From the NCBI GenBank assembly GCA_015680685.1, contig MNCI01025343.1, positions 272,481 to 336,480 on the forward strand: 64,000 nt of DNA. Reading direction: 5' to 3'. Position 1 is the first letter of the stretch, and each line of letters begins with the position of its first letter. Position numbers and translations under genes: made by a program. The notes under the pieces were generated by a model that was not told the DNA's origin, ran no database searches, and saw only the letters and a list, made by a program, of their open reading frames with translations. This document shows, one piece after another, positions 48,001 through 58,720 of this stretch. This stretch comes from Gnetum montanum (Eukaryota; Streptophyta; Gnetopsida; Gnetales; Gnetaceae).

Positions 48001-48828
48001 GTGCCTGGTGGGTTCTGGAAGTAAGTCGAGACGCGATGGGCCACGAACAAAGTGTTGTATGCGTGGTAACAGCTAAACTGAGCCATTTCTCAGATCCAAC
48101 TTTAGCACCTCAACCCTTTGGCGCTAAGTTCACGATCCTGGGGACGAGCAGTGTTGATAGCCCCATCTGTCAAGAAAGCCAGAATTCCCTTCGTAGAAGG
48201 CACTAACAGGTGCTCCAAAATGGCACCAGCAATATCTCCCGACAGATGTGACCATACAATAATGCTGTAATTACGCAGTAAAAACTGTAGAAACTCCAGC
48301 GCACCTTTTCGAAACCATATGGCCCTCCCATGCAACCGAGTCTGAGGGGGAGGAACATTAGGTACGATTGGGTTTATGCAGCATAAAACCTCGACTATAT
48401 CTAAGACAATTAAGATGGGTTTTAACATAATACTATACAGAGAAAATAATAAACACATCAACGTCTAGATTCAAATTTGCATGCTTAAATTACAGAAAAT
48501 CTACAGATTACGCTTAGCTATTCATGCCGAAATCACCTAAACCCTTGCAACAGTACAAGGTTTTTCCCTGACAACGGCGATAGACGTAATCCTAGTGTAT
48601 AAACCTTCATTTTAACGCGAGGTCTATAGTCTAAAATTTTAATTTACGTAGACGAAGCTACAAGAGTAAACACTGCAAAAGTAACATGAATAAGTAAGGG
48701 ATGGCCTACCGATTCAAAGGCGTAGGGTCTCTCACTTCGACCACTGCCTGCGAAATACGCTGCAGGATCCCTTGCACCTCGTCAATCTTTGCCAATTTTG
48801 TGTTCTTCCCTCTTACTTTAGGCGCCAT
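45045..48828 (-). pseudogene. Antisense eight-exon gene inside element C (FCP1-like and coiled-coil)
   Basis: Inferred exons on the minus strand: 48828-48710, 48432-47983, 47903-47629, 47533-46723, 46628-46449, 46378-46250, 46169-45355, 45278-45045. Every intron is GT-AG (donors such as GTAAGT at 46722 and 47982), 50 to 280 bp long, and the phases match at each join. Exon 1 starts MAPKVRGK. Exon 2 has PILIVLDIVEVL, then RKGALEFLQFLL, YSIIVWSH and NPPGTVYY, the layout of FCP1/NIF-type HAD phosphatases, but without the second Asp of DxD. Exon 7 has heptad-like LWKRLQRLEREKESLAKKV. Exon 8 is an acidic tail. Total is about 1,000 codons. Stops lie at 48102, 48090, 45643 and 45412, and an N at 47072 breaks exon 4. 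Confidence 0.75.
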
Positions 48829-48978
48829 TGTTACAGTTCTAACACCTTCACACTTTCGCACCTTTACGCCTTTACAAATGACGCACTCCAATCTTCTGCT
48901 CCTCCTCCTTTCTCTCTGTAACAGCCAAGAATTCAAATTCGCAATAGCAAACTGCCTATTCTAAATGTAAACTGCTTA

Positions 48979-48985
48979 CTTATAT
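48979..48985 (-). promoter_or_regulatory. Possible TATA box of the antisense gene
   Basis: The minus strand reads CATATAAGTA about 150 bp upstream of the ATG at 48828, which would give a leader of about 120 bases. The in-frame ATG at 48936 would have almost no leader, so 48828 is preferred. Confidence 0.4.
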
Positions 48986-49284
48986 GTAAACTTTAACCGA
49001 CTTGATACCCGATTTCGGCGAGACTTGTCCAAATGCTGGTGTCAGTATGAGCTGGAACCCAAGGATCAAGGCATTAATTGCGTCAGATATCGCACGCATT
49101 ACGGTCTGAAACGACCCTAAACTACTGTATCTTATCTCCTCGTAATCAGGTCTCATTAATTACAAGCTGTTCGCGAAATTTAAAATTCAGTTAGCTTTAC
49201 GCTCAGTAACGTCACATCACGTCCTATACACTAAACTAAGCGTTATTCATTAAGCACTTATCGCATCAAACTTAGTATCTTTCT

Positions 49285-49313
49285 AATTACTCTCGCATTT
49301 GACAATTTTGCAG
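49285..49313 (+). promoter_or_regulatory. Splice acceptor before the RT frame of element C
   Basis: A pyrimidine-rich stretch (CTAATTACTCTCGCATTTG) followed by ACAATTTTGCAG ends at 49313, twelve bases before the ATG of the RT frame. Ogre elements are known to remove an intron between protease and RT. I cannot point to the matching donor near 44230-44400. Confidence 0.5.
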
Positions 49314-49325
49314 GATTATTGACAG

Positions 49326-51106
49326 ATGGACGAAATTTTATCTACATCGCTAGTTTTAACAAGCTTACATGGTGAAATCATTAGACACCTTGATCCCACA
49401 CTAATAGAAACTAACCTAGCCCTTAATGATGCAATCATAGCCACGTTGGAAACATCTCTAGACTGGCCAGAGCAATCGACGCGCACGCTAGATCTGGAAG
49501 CTGGAGATGTAACCGAAGATCCACTCAACGAGGTCTCTGTGGTTACGCATAGGGGTGAGACTAAAACTCTCAAGGTTAGTTCTCTATTAGACCAAAAGGT
49601 GCATGATGACATAAAACAGGTTCTCCAGAATAATATCATGGTGTTTGCATGGTCATACGAGGATATGCCGGGACTAGACCCAAGATTAATTCAACACAAC
49701 ATAATCCTAGATNNNNNNNNNNNNNNNNNNNNNNNNNNNNNNNNNNNNNNNNNNNNNNNNNNNNNNNNNNNNNNNNNNNNNNNNNNNNNNNNNNNNNNNN
49801 NNNNNNNNNNNNNNNNNNNNNNNNNNNNNNNNNNNNNNNNNNNNNNNNNNNNNNNNNNNNNNNNNNNNNNNNNNNNNNNNNNNNNNNNNNNNNNNNNNNN
49901 NNNNNNNNNNNNNNNNNNNNNNNNNNNNNNNNNNNNNNNNNNNNNNNNNNNNNNNNNNNNNNNNNNNNNNNNNNNNNNNNNNNNNNNNNNNNNNNNNNNN
50001 NNNNNNNNNNNNNNNNNNNNNNNNNNNNNNNNNNNNNNNNNNNNNNNNNNNNNNNNNNNNNNNNNNNNNNNNNNNNNNNNNNNNNNNNNNNNNNNNNNNN
50101 NNNNNNNNNNNNNNNNNNNNNNNNNNNNNNNNNNNNNNNNNNNNNNNNNNNNNNNNNNNNNNNNNNNNNNNNNNNNNNNNNNNNNNNNNNNNNNNNNNNN
50201 NNNNNNNNNNNNNNNNNNNNNNNNNNNNNNNNNNNNNNNNNNNNNNNNNNNNNNNNNNNNNNNNNNNNNNNNNNNNNNNNNNNNNNNNNNNNNNNNNNNN
50301 NNNNNNNNNNNNNNNNNNNNNNNNNNNNNNNNNNNNNNNCTGCAAAGGGATAAACCATTTTATATCTACCTCGCAACTTCAGATGTAGCCTTAGCTACAT
50401 TACTCTGTCAAAGGAGGGATGATGGGTCGGAAGTACCCATCTACTACTTGAGTCATGCTCTATGTGCATATGAAATGAGGTATAATGAAGTAGAGCGTAA
50501 CTGCTTAGCATTAGTATTTACGCTCAAGAAGTGTAGGCATTATCTTTTTCGTAGCCAAGTCAACATCATCTGTAAAAGTAATATTCTTAGGGCCATTACG
50601 CATAACTTATACGAAAGTAGCAAAATAGCTCGTTGGAAGGCTATCATGGCAGAATTCGATCTGCATTACAGTGGCCAATCTTCCACGAAAGGCCAAGCGA
50701 TAGCCGACCAATTAATAACATCACCTATTGACAGTCAGGTAACCATAGAGCCTGAATTTCCGGATGAACATGTACATAGCTTAAGCCCTGTCTTGACAGG
50801 ACCTAAAGCAACATTATACTTTGATGGAGCTTCAACTGTTAGAGGCGGCAGCGCCACTATAGTTATTACGCTATCACTTGAGGATGTGCGTCTTCACGCT
50901 TATCGCTTGACCTTCCTCTGTACGAACAACGTGGCAGAGTACGAGGGGCTCCTCAGGGGATTACTAACTGCCAACGAACTCGATGTTCAACACTTGGCAA
51001 TTAGGGGTGATTCGATGCTCGTCATCAATCAGATCACAGGAGTCTACACCTGCAAGGCTGCACATTTACATCCCTACTGCGATATGGCTAAAGACCTCTG
51101 AGGTGA
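49326..51106 (+). pseudogene. Element C reverse transcriptase, RNase H and archaeal-type RNase H
   Basis: The frame starts at ATG 49326 (MDEILSTSLVL) and reaches the RT entry VFAWSYEDMPGLDPRLIQHN (49640-49700). The RT core is in the gap 49713-50339. After the gap come DKPFYIYLATSD, VPIYYLSHALCAYEMRYNEVE, CRHYLFRS and KGQAIADQL, the gypsy RNase H. Then a second RNase H follows: LYFDGAS (first Asp), NNVAEYEGLL (Glu), IRGDSMLVI (Asp), with the fourth Asp in NTLADALA (about 51150) one frame away, so a frameshift lies at 51101-51107. The second RNase H is the hallmark of the Tat lineage. Confidence 0.9.
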
Positions 51107-52532
51107 TTCACGACCATCGATGCCGAACACGTGCCATGCATTGATAACACACTGGCCGACGCACTGGCTATACTGGCTTTGAACGTACCCTCGCACCTGT
51201 TCGACACCTATCCCGCATTAATAACAGATTGCACAGATCCCATCATTTAGGTGACGCAAATATCCTCTTTGCTTGAGGACATAACGCCAGAGTGGTACGA
51301 TAGCATTAAGACTTACCTCTTGCATGGCGAGCCACCGCACGAATTAACACGCTCGCAGAAAGATGCAATCCGCAAGTGAGCTAGGCAGTACGTCATCATA
51401 GGAGACAGTACTCTTTGTAGACGCTCTTTTGATGGTGTGTTACTTACTTGCATTAACAAGGACCATGCACAATGTATAGTTGGTGAGGTCCACGAGGGAT
51501 TATGCGGAGGACACGTAGCACCACGGGCTATGGCTTCAAAAATTCGTCGCTTAGGGTATTATTGGCCATACATGGAGAAAGATTGCCTAACAAAGGTTAA
51601 AACTTGCGACATGTGTCAGCGTCATGCAAATCTTATACATGTGTCGCCTACAAAGTTACATACGACTCAGATAACATGGCCATTTCAACGATGGGGACTA
51701 GACATCATAGGTCCCATCACATCGAAATCTTCCGCAGGTCATAGCTTCATAATTACCGCTACTGAGTACTTCACGAAGTGGGTAGAAGCTATTCCTTTAT
51801 GGAAGATCACATCTCAATAGATTTGCCATTTCATCTTAGACAACATTGTAACCAGATTTGGTCTCCCGATGACTATCGTGACCGATAACGGGCCATAGTT
51901 TAGTAGTACAGAAACCAAATCCTTTTGTGATAGCCTTGGCATTAAACAACCTTTTTCCTCGCCGTATTACCCGCAAGCGAATGGTCAAACTGAAGCCACA
52001 AACAAAGTCATCATCAATCTGCTCAAGAAAATGCTCGATAACAACAAAAGACGGTGGCACGAAAAAATCCTCTATGCTATGGGCATATCGTACTACATGT
52101 AGGATGGCTACAGATAGTATGCCCTATAGCCTAGTCTACGGATCTGAGGCGATGTTGCCCCTCGGATTGCAAATTCCTTCTCTAAGAATGGTCCTCTCCA
52201 CGATTATAAATGAGGCGCAACACACTGAGTCTCAGATAATGGATTTGGATTCTATAGAAGAGAAGCGAATACAGACGCTTGATACAATCGAAAAGTATCA
52301 AGACAAGCAGAGGCAAAAGCATTGTCACAATCTTCAGCAGCGTCCAATCAAGAAGGGAGATTTAGTTCTCAAGGCCATTCGCAAACCATTGGGCAAATTC
52401 TTTGCAAACTGGGAAGGTCCTTTCTTGGTGACTGATGTGTATGGCAATGGAGCCTTCAAGTTAGCAGATAATGACAGCAACGAGCTACCAAGTCCTATTA
52501 ATCATATATATCTGAAGCGGTACTACATATAG
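51107..52532 (+). pseudogene. Element C integrase
   Basis: The plus-strand frame has the H2C2 zinc domain: EVHEGLCGGHVAPRAMASKI, YYWPYMEKDC and CDMCQRH (51490-51620). The DDE core follows: RWGLDIIGPIT, ATEYFTKWVEAI, stop at 51818, VTDNGP (stop) FSST, and SPYYPQANGQTEATNK. All three acidic residues are present. A frameshift near 52075 moves to LWAYRTT, then MPYSLVYGSEAMLP. The C-terminal domain KKGDLVLKAIR...NWEGPFLVTDVYGNGAFKL ends at LKRYYI, 52532. Stops read TAG or TAA mostly at Gln codons. Confidence 0.9.
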
Positions 52533-52558
52533 CTGCATCTCCAGTGTGAACATCAGGT

Positions 52559-53050
52559 ATGGCCATAATCGTCCGCTATGATGCTAAACTGGCAATAATC
52601 GGCAGCTATGATGTAAAAATGGTACTCCCTTCACGCGTCTGCCATGACGCTAAACTGGCACTGATCATCCACCACGATGTAAAACTGGCAAGTTGTAACC
52701 ATCTGCTACGATGTAAGACTAGCAGTGTTGTACAGGTCCGCTAAGAAGAAAAACTGGCAGTTTCTGCACGCATCCGCCACGACGCTAAACTGGCACCGGC
52801 TATCCGTCATGACACAAAACTGGCACAGGTAAGTAGTCGTCTGATGAGACGTAAAACCAGCACAGACTTGTCCCTGGGTCATGACACAAAACTGACACCG
52901 ACAACACGGTCTGCTGAGACCATAAATCAGCTTCGCCATCATCCGCTATGACGTAAAACTAGCATTTCTCGGTCCGCCCAGACTTTAAACTGGGACCATG
53001 GTCTGCTGAGACTTAAAACCAGCAACGACAGTCTACCAAGACTTAAAACT
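52559..53050 (+). repeat. Irregular tandem array of about 38 bp
   Basis: About thirteen units of the form (C)CGCTATGACG(C)TAAAACTGGCA with variable spacers, such as CACGACGCTAAACTGGCACC and CGTCATGACACAAAACTGGCA. It begins just after the integrase stop. Such arrays are common in the 3' region of large gypsy elements. The TAAAACT(A/G)GCA word is shared with the 24-bp array at 44606. Confidence 0.85.
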
Positions 53051-53059
53051 GGGACTCAC

Positions 53060-54226
53060 AAGCTACCATCATGCAAGTCAAGTGAGCATGATCATCTCTG
53101 CGCAGCCGCGAGGCAAACGAGGTGGGATGTTGGGATAGCCCCAGAGTCACTATCTCACTGACATCTTGCTGATCCCTCGGATGTGCTGAAGGGCATACTA
53201 CTGACCCCTTGGAGATACCGTCACCGCACTCATTCCAGCGATGGTACCTCTGAGAGGTTAGTTTCACCGTCCGGAGCCCCAAAGGAGTTCTCATCAATTA
53301 CAACTTTGGGGATCTCCGTTCATCATCGCTATCAGGCTCTGGTTTCACAGATTCATCTAGCTGGTTCTTTACATCACCAGTCAGGTGTGCTGAGTCTGAT
53401 GTTCTTTGGCAGTGATATGCTGGGCTGAGCATCAAGGTTGAAGACTCTAGCCTCATGCTACAGTTCTTCCTTCACGGCCCGTTCACTTTATCTCACCTCA
53501 AATAGTACTTGTTTCAACAACCTCACCGGTAATTCTCATGGACAATGGTATCCTCTATTTTCTTCTTTGGTTGCAGGTTCCTTGTTACGAGGACGTCGTT
53601 CGAAGATGCGTTCATCTGAGCGGTGTAATATTGACAGCGTTTTGAGATGGCTGCTTAAGTTGGCCTGTCCACTTGGAGGGTGCATCCTTGTGTTCCTCAT
53701 AACCCTACCCCTAGCCCTTATCACTACCCTTAACTATCCCATCCGCTTCCCATACGTAAAATGTACATATGCAACACACGCTTTCCGCATTCGCATTACA
53801 ATCAGGTCCATAAGCCGGTGTAACGCAACTCGCCTAGTGGACGTAAAAAAAAAGTGGGGGTCAGAGAAATGGGTGAAACACATCTCACCCAAGCCGTGTA
53901 GATGCAACACAATTCGTCTATGCGACCCCCTTTAACACAAAATGAAGGCACAACTCCATGCAAATGCAATCGCAGGAGAAAGCCTATTTGCTTATGCATG
54001 AAAAAGCTATACCCACCACATTTCGGTCTTCCCCAAACTACATTTGCGTCTTCCCTGAATCTGTTTCCTCCCATACCATTTTATCTCCCATTCCCTTCAT
54101 CTCTGCTCCTCTGTGTTGACAAGGCAACACTTGAGTACCTGTTGATAAATGCTGTTAGTACTTTCATTGGTCCGGTGTTTCGTATTCTTTGTCAACGCCT
54201 TTCTGGCAAACCCTCTAACTGTCAAC
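53060..54226 (+). other. 3' noncoding region of element C
   Basis: No gene is recognised. The open frames here (for example 53438-53935) have no domain and no similarity I can see. The region precedes the polypurine tract. Confidence 0.5.
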
Positions 54227-54239
54227 AAAGAGGGGCCAT
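54227..54239 (+). promoter_or_regulatory. Polypurine tract of element C
   Basis: AAAGAGGGG (54227-54235) lies four bases before the 3' LTR start and would prime plus-strand DNA synthesis. Confidence 0.85.
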
Positions 54240-55840
54240 TGAAACACCATGGAAATTGTGAATCGGCCTCAGGTGAAGATTCACGATTCAGGCAAAAGTT
54301 CGTGATAGAATTCCGGAAGGTAGAACAAGGCAAAGCAAGGTGAAACGGCGCTCGGCATCAAGTCTCCAACTTCCTTATAAATTCCAATTTTACTATGTTT
54401 TCTGTCTTTACGCTACATTACGCAACATAGCGTAATGACTCTTAGCGTAATTCTGCTTAACATAGTCTGACATCAGAAGGTGACTTACTTCAACAGATTT
54501 GGTGAAGTTTAAGGCCTGAGTAGCGTAATATGTGACTTCTCACATATCCTACTAAGCCTTTTGTCCCGGGTCAGATTTACGCTCTGTTACGCAAGGTAGT
54601 GTAATGAGCTTCAAAAAAGGTCAAAGGGAAAGTCCAAAGGAAGCGCGACAGATCGACCCCTTTCTTTTTACAGATTGATCACGTTACAATCGTTACGCTA
54701 CGCAGCGTACGTCAGCGTAATTTATCATTGAGTTGATCTTGTTTTACGCTTCACTACGCTTTGTTGTGTAAATGAGCGTAAAATAGCTTGACCCACATTT
54801 CCATACTTTGTTACACTCGGCCACGCGATGTGGCGTAAACAAGTGTAATACAGCGTAAAGCTGGCAAAAGTAGTTATGCATTTGCTATCCATACGCACAA
54901 TACCCTGATAAGCGTATTATGCGTAATCATGAAGCAGCTTCGGCAAAGTGTTGATAGTGTAGGTTGCAATGTGATGTGACATAGCCAGTTCGTCAAGTCA
55001 ACGGTATCCAGAAAGTTCGAGACACATGTCATCAAGGCTGTGCCTTTTTTGCATATTATAAATACCTCAATTGGCGAAGAGAAGAGGGACTACTTTTTTG
55101 GACTTCTTGAACAGAGAGCAGCAGCTGGCATCTTGAACTTTTGGCAGTTATCTTCCTTGAGCAGAAACAAGAGAGATTTTCTGGAGCATTTTTGGCAGCA
55201 GGAGCGATCATACCCTTTGGCGAAAATACAGTTCTCCCATCGGTGATCCTTGATAGTTTTGAGCAGAGAATATCCAAGGCAAAGAAGATAGATCAGAGAT
55301 CACGAGATCATCTGGTGCGGTTGGCAAGATCTATTGACCAGACACAGTTGGTTGATAGACATCCGAGCTTGACCTTCCTTGCACTCCGTCTTTGGCTTAT
55401 AAGGTAGACCGAGCTCCATTCTGCACTCCTTGTTAAATAGTTTTCTTATTATTTTGTGTATGTTCCGCACAAGATAATCAGAGTCTTCCTATTGTAACTT
55501 TGTATACAAAATACTCATTTTTTCGAGTCAAAATACAGATCTTGAAATCACGCATTTCTCTTAAATCCAATTCCCTTTGTCGTGTTAACGTTGTCATTAT
55601 TGCAATTTATCTACATTGTTTTTCTCTCTTTTCGCGATTTATTAAATCAAATCGTTCCACGAAACATCTATAATCTTTGTCGATTTACTGATTTAGTAAG
55701 TCCCTGTCTGATCGACAAGACCGTTCAGGGCACTGCGAATTCATTTTCTCCAGCACAGCCCTCGCACGGATCCGTGGTTAAAATTGTGTACACGGATTTT
55801 GTTTGGTATTTTCCAGCTACCGACATTTTCCATCATTACA
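54240..55840 (+). repeat. 3' LTR of element C
   Basis: 1601 bp, colinear with 38688-40288. The TATA box is at 55054-55065. Differences from the 5' copy are mostly C/T or G/A and often hit the TTACGC/GCGTAA words. Confidence 0.97.
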
Positions 55841-55845
55841 GGGTG

Positions 55846-57669
55846 TTCATACTGACAAACATCACATCCACAATCATCATCTAATTTACTATCCACAACC
55901 TCTTCTATTGCAACAATCTTGTCCTTATCCTTGTAATATGCACATTTAGCTTCTTTGTACCTCCTATGCTCATGATTACTACCTTGTTCTCTAGACTCAA
56001 CAATTTTGAGAATTACTTGAAATCTACTATCCATGGAGTCTCTTAACTGATTAACCTTGGTCATAAGTTTAGAATGGAACTATTGAAGTGACAAGGTTTT
56101 CTTATGCATCCCCCTCGTTGAATATAGGTTCATCCTCATTATTGTAGAATCAAACCTCCCTCTTGTGGTTGGAAGGATCATGGTTGTACTCATCTATACT
56201 TTCTCTTTTTCTTAGTTCACCCTCCTCTTTGGCTACCTACTTTATTAATCTTTGTACCTGATGTGCACTTAGTTTTGACAATCACCCATAAGAATAAACA
56301 CCAAGGGTTTTCCTCATTTCATGACGAAGCCTGTCTACAATGTGGAAAATTTGAACCAGTTGAGAATAACCATGGTCAGGGCATTTGTACATTAAGGCAT
56401 AGTATCAACCAATGGTAGCATCTAAGGGTTCATGTGCTCCTTGTTTCCAACCTTGGATTTGCTTTCTTAAGTTGGACACTTGGGAGTACATTTGATACTT
56501 ATCATTGAACAACTCAAGCATGCTACTCCATCTTTTGATAGATTCTAGTTCCAAGGACTAACCAATTTTTTGCTTCTTTCATGAGTTTCTTTGAGAACAA
56601 CTTCAATTGTTGCTCCTCATTCTCTATGTTTTGCAAGGCACATGCATCTTGGAATCTTAAAGATAATTTTACGGATTAGAGTTGTATCCCTCTTCAAATC
56701 GAGGAATATTTTTCATGTCTAATGGTTTCATTCGGCTATCTTTCACATGCCTTGTTGGAATTCTAACTACCTCTATGATGTTGAGCATACTTCAAGTGGC
56801 AAATAGAGGCTCATCAAGGCCTTGATCATGGGGCCTACGATGCCCTCTGCTACCCCTTCGTTCATGGAAATGTGCTTCTATTAAACACCTACATCCTTAA
56901 TCTTTCCTATCTCGATGGTCCCTTTGGTCATTTTGGTCCCATTAATTTCGATCACCTTCATCACAATCTTGCCTTCTACGGCCATGGTTAGAGCTAGAAG
57001 AAAAAGAAGATGACGAAGGTGAAGAGGAAGGAGAACCAACACCATCCCGATGCCTACTACTACCTCTTTGGTTATCACAACCATGATCATGATCTTGCTT
57101 CTTGGCTACATCCCTATCTTGAATTGCCCCTCCAGATCCTTCTTTGTCATTGGATCCCTTATTACCAGAATCAAGGTTGTGAACTGTGGAGTGCAAGTTC
57201 TGATTTTGACCTCCATCACCAAAGTCAAAGATAGAAGAATCATTAAATGGAAAATCCCTAAATAAGGGTTTCCCACAAGCTTGTTGGTACAAAAGGAATG
57301 GAGAATCATTAAGTCCTTTTCCCTTCAAAAGTTCATAACATTGCTTTAGCTATTAATCTCATAGGTGTTGTGCTTCAGTGGGATGATAATCCCTAGTGTC
57401 GACATCTTCCATGATGTACTCCCCATGGAAGTTTTGAAGACCACATTGTGCAAGCATTTGATAGAGCATTGTAGAAGCATCATGATTGGGCAGCAACACA
57501 ATGTTGCCCTCCATGTCACGCCATCATAGTAGTTCATCCTAGTGTAGGATGAAGGTGAAGTTTAGCACATCCTCATCAGGTTGAGTATATATAATTCGAT
57601 ACTATTGAGGCTTTGATGGAAAAGTGTTATTAGGCTTGGGTGGAGAAGCACTCCTATGAGAAGAAGGCA
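55846..57669 (-). pseudogene. Element B gag, 5' portion
   Basis: The minus-strand ATG at 57669 starts MPSSHRSASPPKPN. Blocks matching A's gag include FTFILH, EGNIVLLPNHDAS, a Ser/Arg/Asp-rich stretch (57030-56900), SMDSRFQVILKIVESREQ (56030-55980) and CDVCQYEHP at the junction with C (55870-55846). Stops and at least one frameshift are present. C inserted at the His-Pro of the cysteine motif. Confidence 0.8.
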
Positions 57670-57810
57670 TTTTCGATTAGTGAAATAAAAATCATAGTGT
57701 GCTCTGAGAATTTGATGTAGTAAATGTGAAATAGGATATGACTCTCAGGTTCATTCCAACAATTTAAATGCTTTTACAAAATTCTAGATAGAGCATAAAA
57801 CAACAAAAAT

Positions 57811-57830
57811 ATCCCTAACAACGATGCCAA
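57811..57830 (-). promoter_or_regulatory. Primer-binding site of element B
   Basis: The minus strand reads TTGGCATCGTTGTTAGGGAT directly after the LTR. It is a decayed tRNA-Asp-type site, compare TTGGCACCATTGTCGGGGAC in A. Confidence 0.8.
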
Positions 57831-58715
57831 TGATGAGTGGTGACGTACCCCTATGCCCAACCATATGAATTACTAAGGTGTTACACCTGATCCAGTCGAA
57901 TTCTATTGACCTATAGTTATCTTGTACACTAGTTTCTCTTGGAAGTAAAATGGCATTGAGAACATTTGTTGTCTTTCCAACTACACTTTTGATGTTCAAG
58001 GGTATGGTTTAAGTGTAATTGAGGTATATGAATTTTTATTATTTTATATTTTATGGATGTAATCACCTACAACAAGAATAAAGAGTTGAGATAAAAGGTT
58101 AAATTGTCTATTGCCTAGCTAGCCTAACACAAGTAACCACTCCACTTTGCTAAACACATCTTGAACATATATAACATTGCTGGGCTACCAAACATTAAGT
58201 GTTGTTGGGTTACCAAGTACTATATGAATGCTCAAAGTGGTCATGCTTGTGTTCATTAACTACTGGAAATAAATTGCTTAATTAAATGCATTAAAGTAAA
58301 GAACAAGAAAGTAAAATGCAATAAAGAAAATATTAATCTATTCTTAGTGTTGCAAGGATTTTCAAAAGAGTTTATTTCATTTCCGTCACACTACTGCATT
58401 TAGGTACATTAGTGCTAGAACAAAGAATTGTACACAGTTTAGAATCCTTCTGCGGGCACTCAGAAATATTCTATCTTTGAGGAAAAGAAATAGTAAGAGC
58501 TTCACTACCTTGCTTGAGAACTAAACTGAAAATTAATTCAAAAATTAAAAACTGACTCAAAATGGGAGCCTAGGTGTAGTATTTATAGACTTGGGGAATA
58601 TACCTCGACATTAGATATACAACATCAGACCAAGGCCTTGATGTCATGTACACAACGTTGTGGACCCAATGTCATGTACCCAACATCACGACCAACAGAA
58701 AATGCATGTTCATAA
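57831..58715 (-). repeat. 5' LTR of element B
   Basis: 885 bp with ends TTATGAAC (TG changed to TT) and CACTCATCA. The minus-strand TATA box TATAAATAC is near 58580-58588. U3 (58600-58700) has GATGTCATG, CAACGTTGTG and AACATCA words. Confidence 0.95.
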
Positions 58716-58720
58716 CTTGT

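Larger units (their letters stand above)
38688..55840 (+). mobile_element. Element C: Tat/Ogre-like Ty3/gypsy retrotransposon with antisense gene
   Basis: It spans 17.15 kb with two 1601-bp LTRs, TGAAACACC...TTACA ends, and a perfect 5-bp duplication GGGTG (38683-38687, 55841-55845) inside element B gag. The order is 5' LTR, primer site, gag, protease, a spacer of about 5 kb with an antisense multi-exon gene, RT (mostly in a gap), RNase H, archaeal-type RNase H, integrase, a tandem-repeat region, polypurine tract and 3' LTR. The extra RNase H and the protease-RT break point to the Tat branch near Ogre. By hand count the LTRs differ at about 35 of the first 560 positions, mostly transitions. 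Confidence 0.95.
31699..58715 (-). mobile_element. Athila-like element B, interrupted by element C
   Basis: A minus-strand Ty3/gypsy element with LTRs 31699-32523 and 57831-58715 and a perfect target duplication CTTGT (31694-31698, 58716-58720). The order on the minus strand is primer site, gag, (element C), gag end, protease, RT, RNase H, integrase, 3' noncoding region, polypurine tract, 3' LTR. Removing C leaves about 9.9 kb. All domains carry stops or lost catalytic residues. It is the fuller relative of element A. Confidence 0.9.

Noticed and set aside
49636-50376. Minus-strand and short plus-strand frames across the RT gap
   Set aside because: They are produced by N; only the plus frame has RT and RNase H motifs on both sides.
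53438-54261. Plus-strand frames between integrase and the 3' LTR of C as a gene
   Set aside because: No domain, no conserved start and no splice pattern; probably noncoding 3' region.
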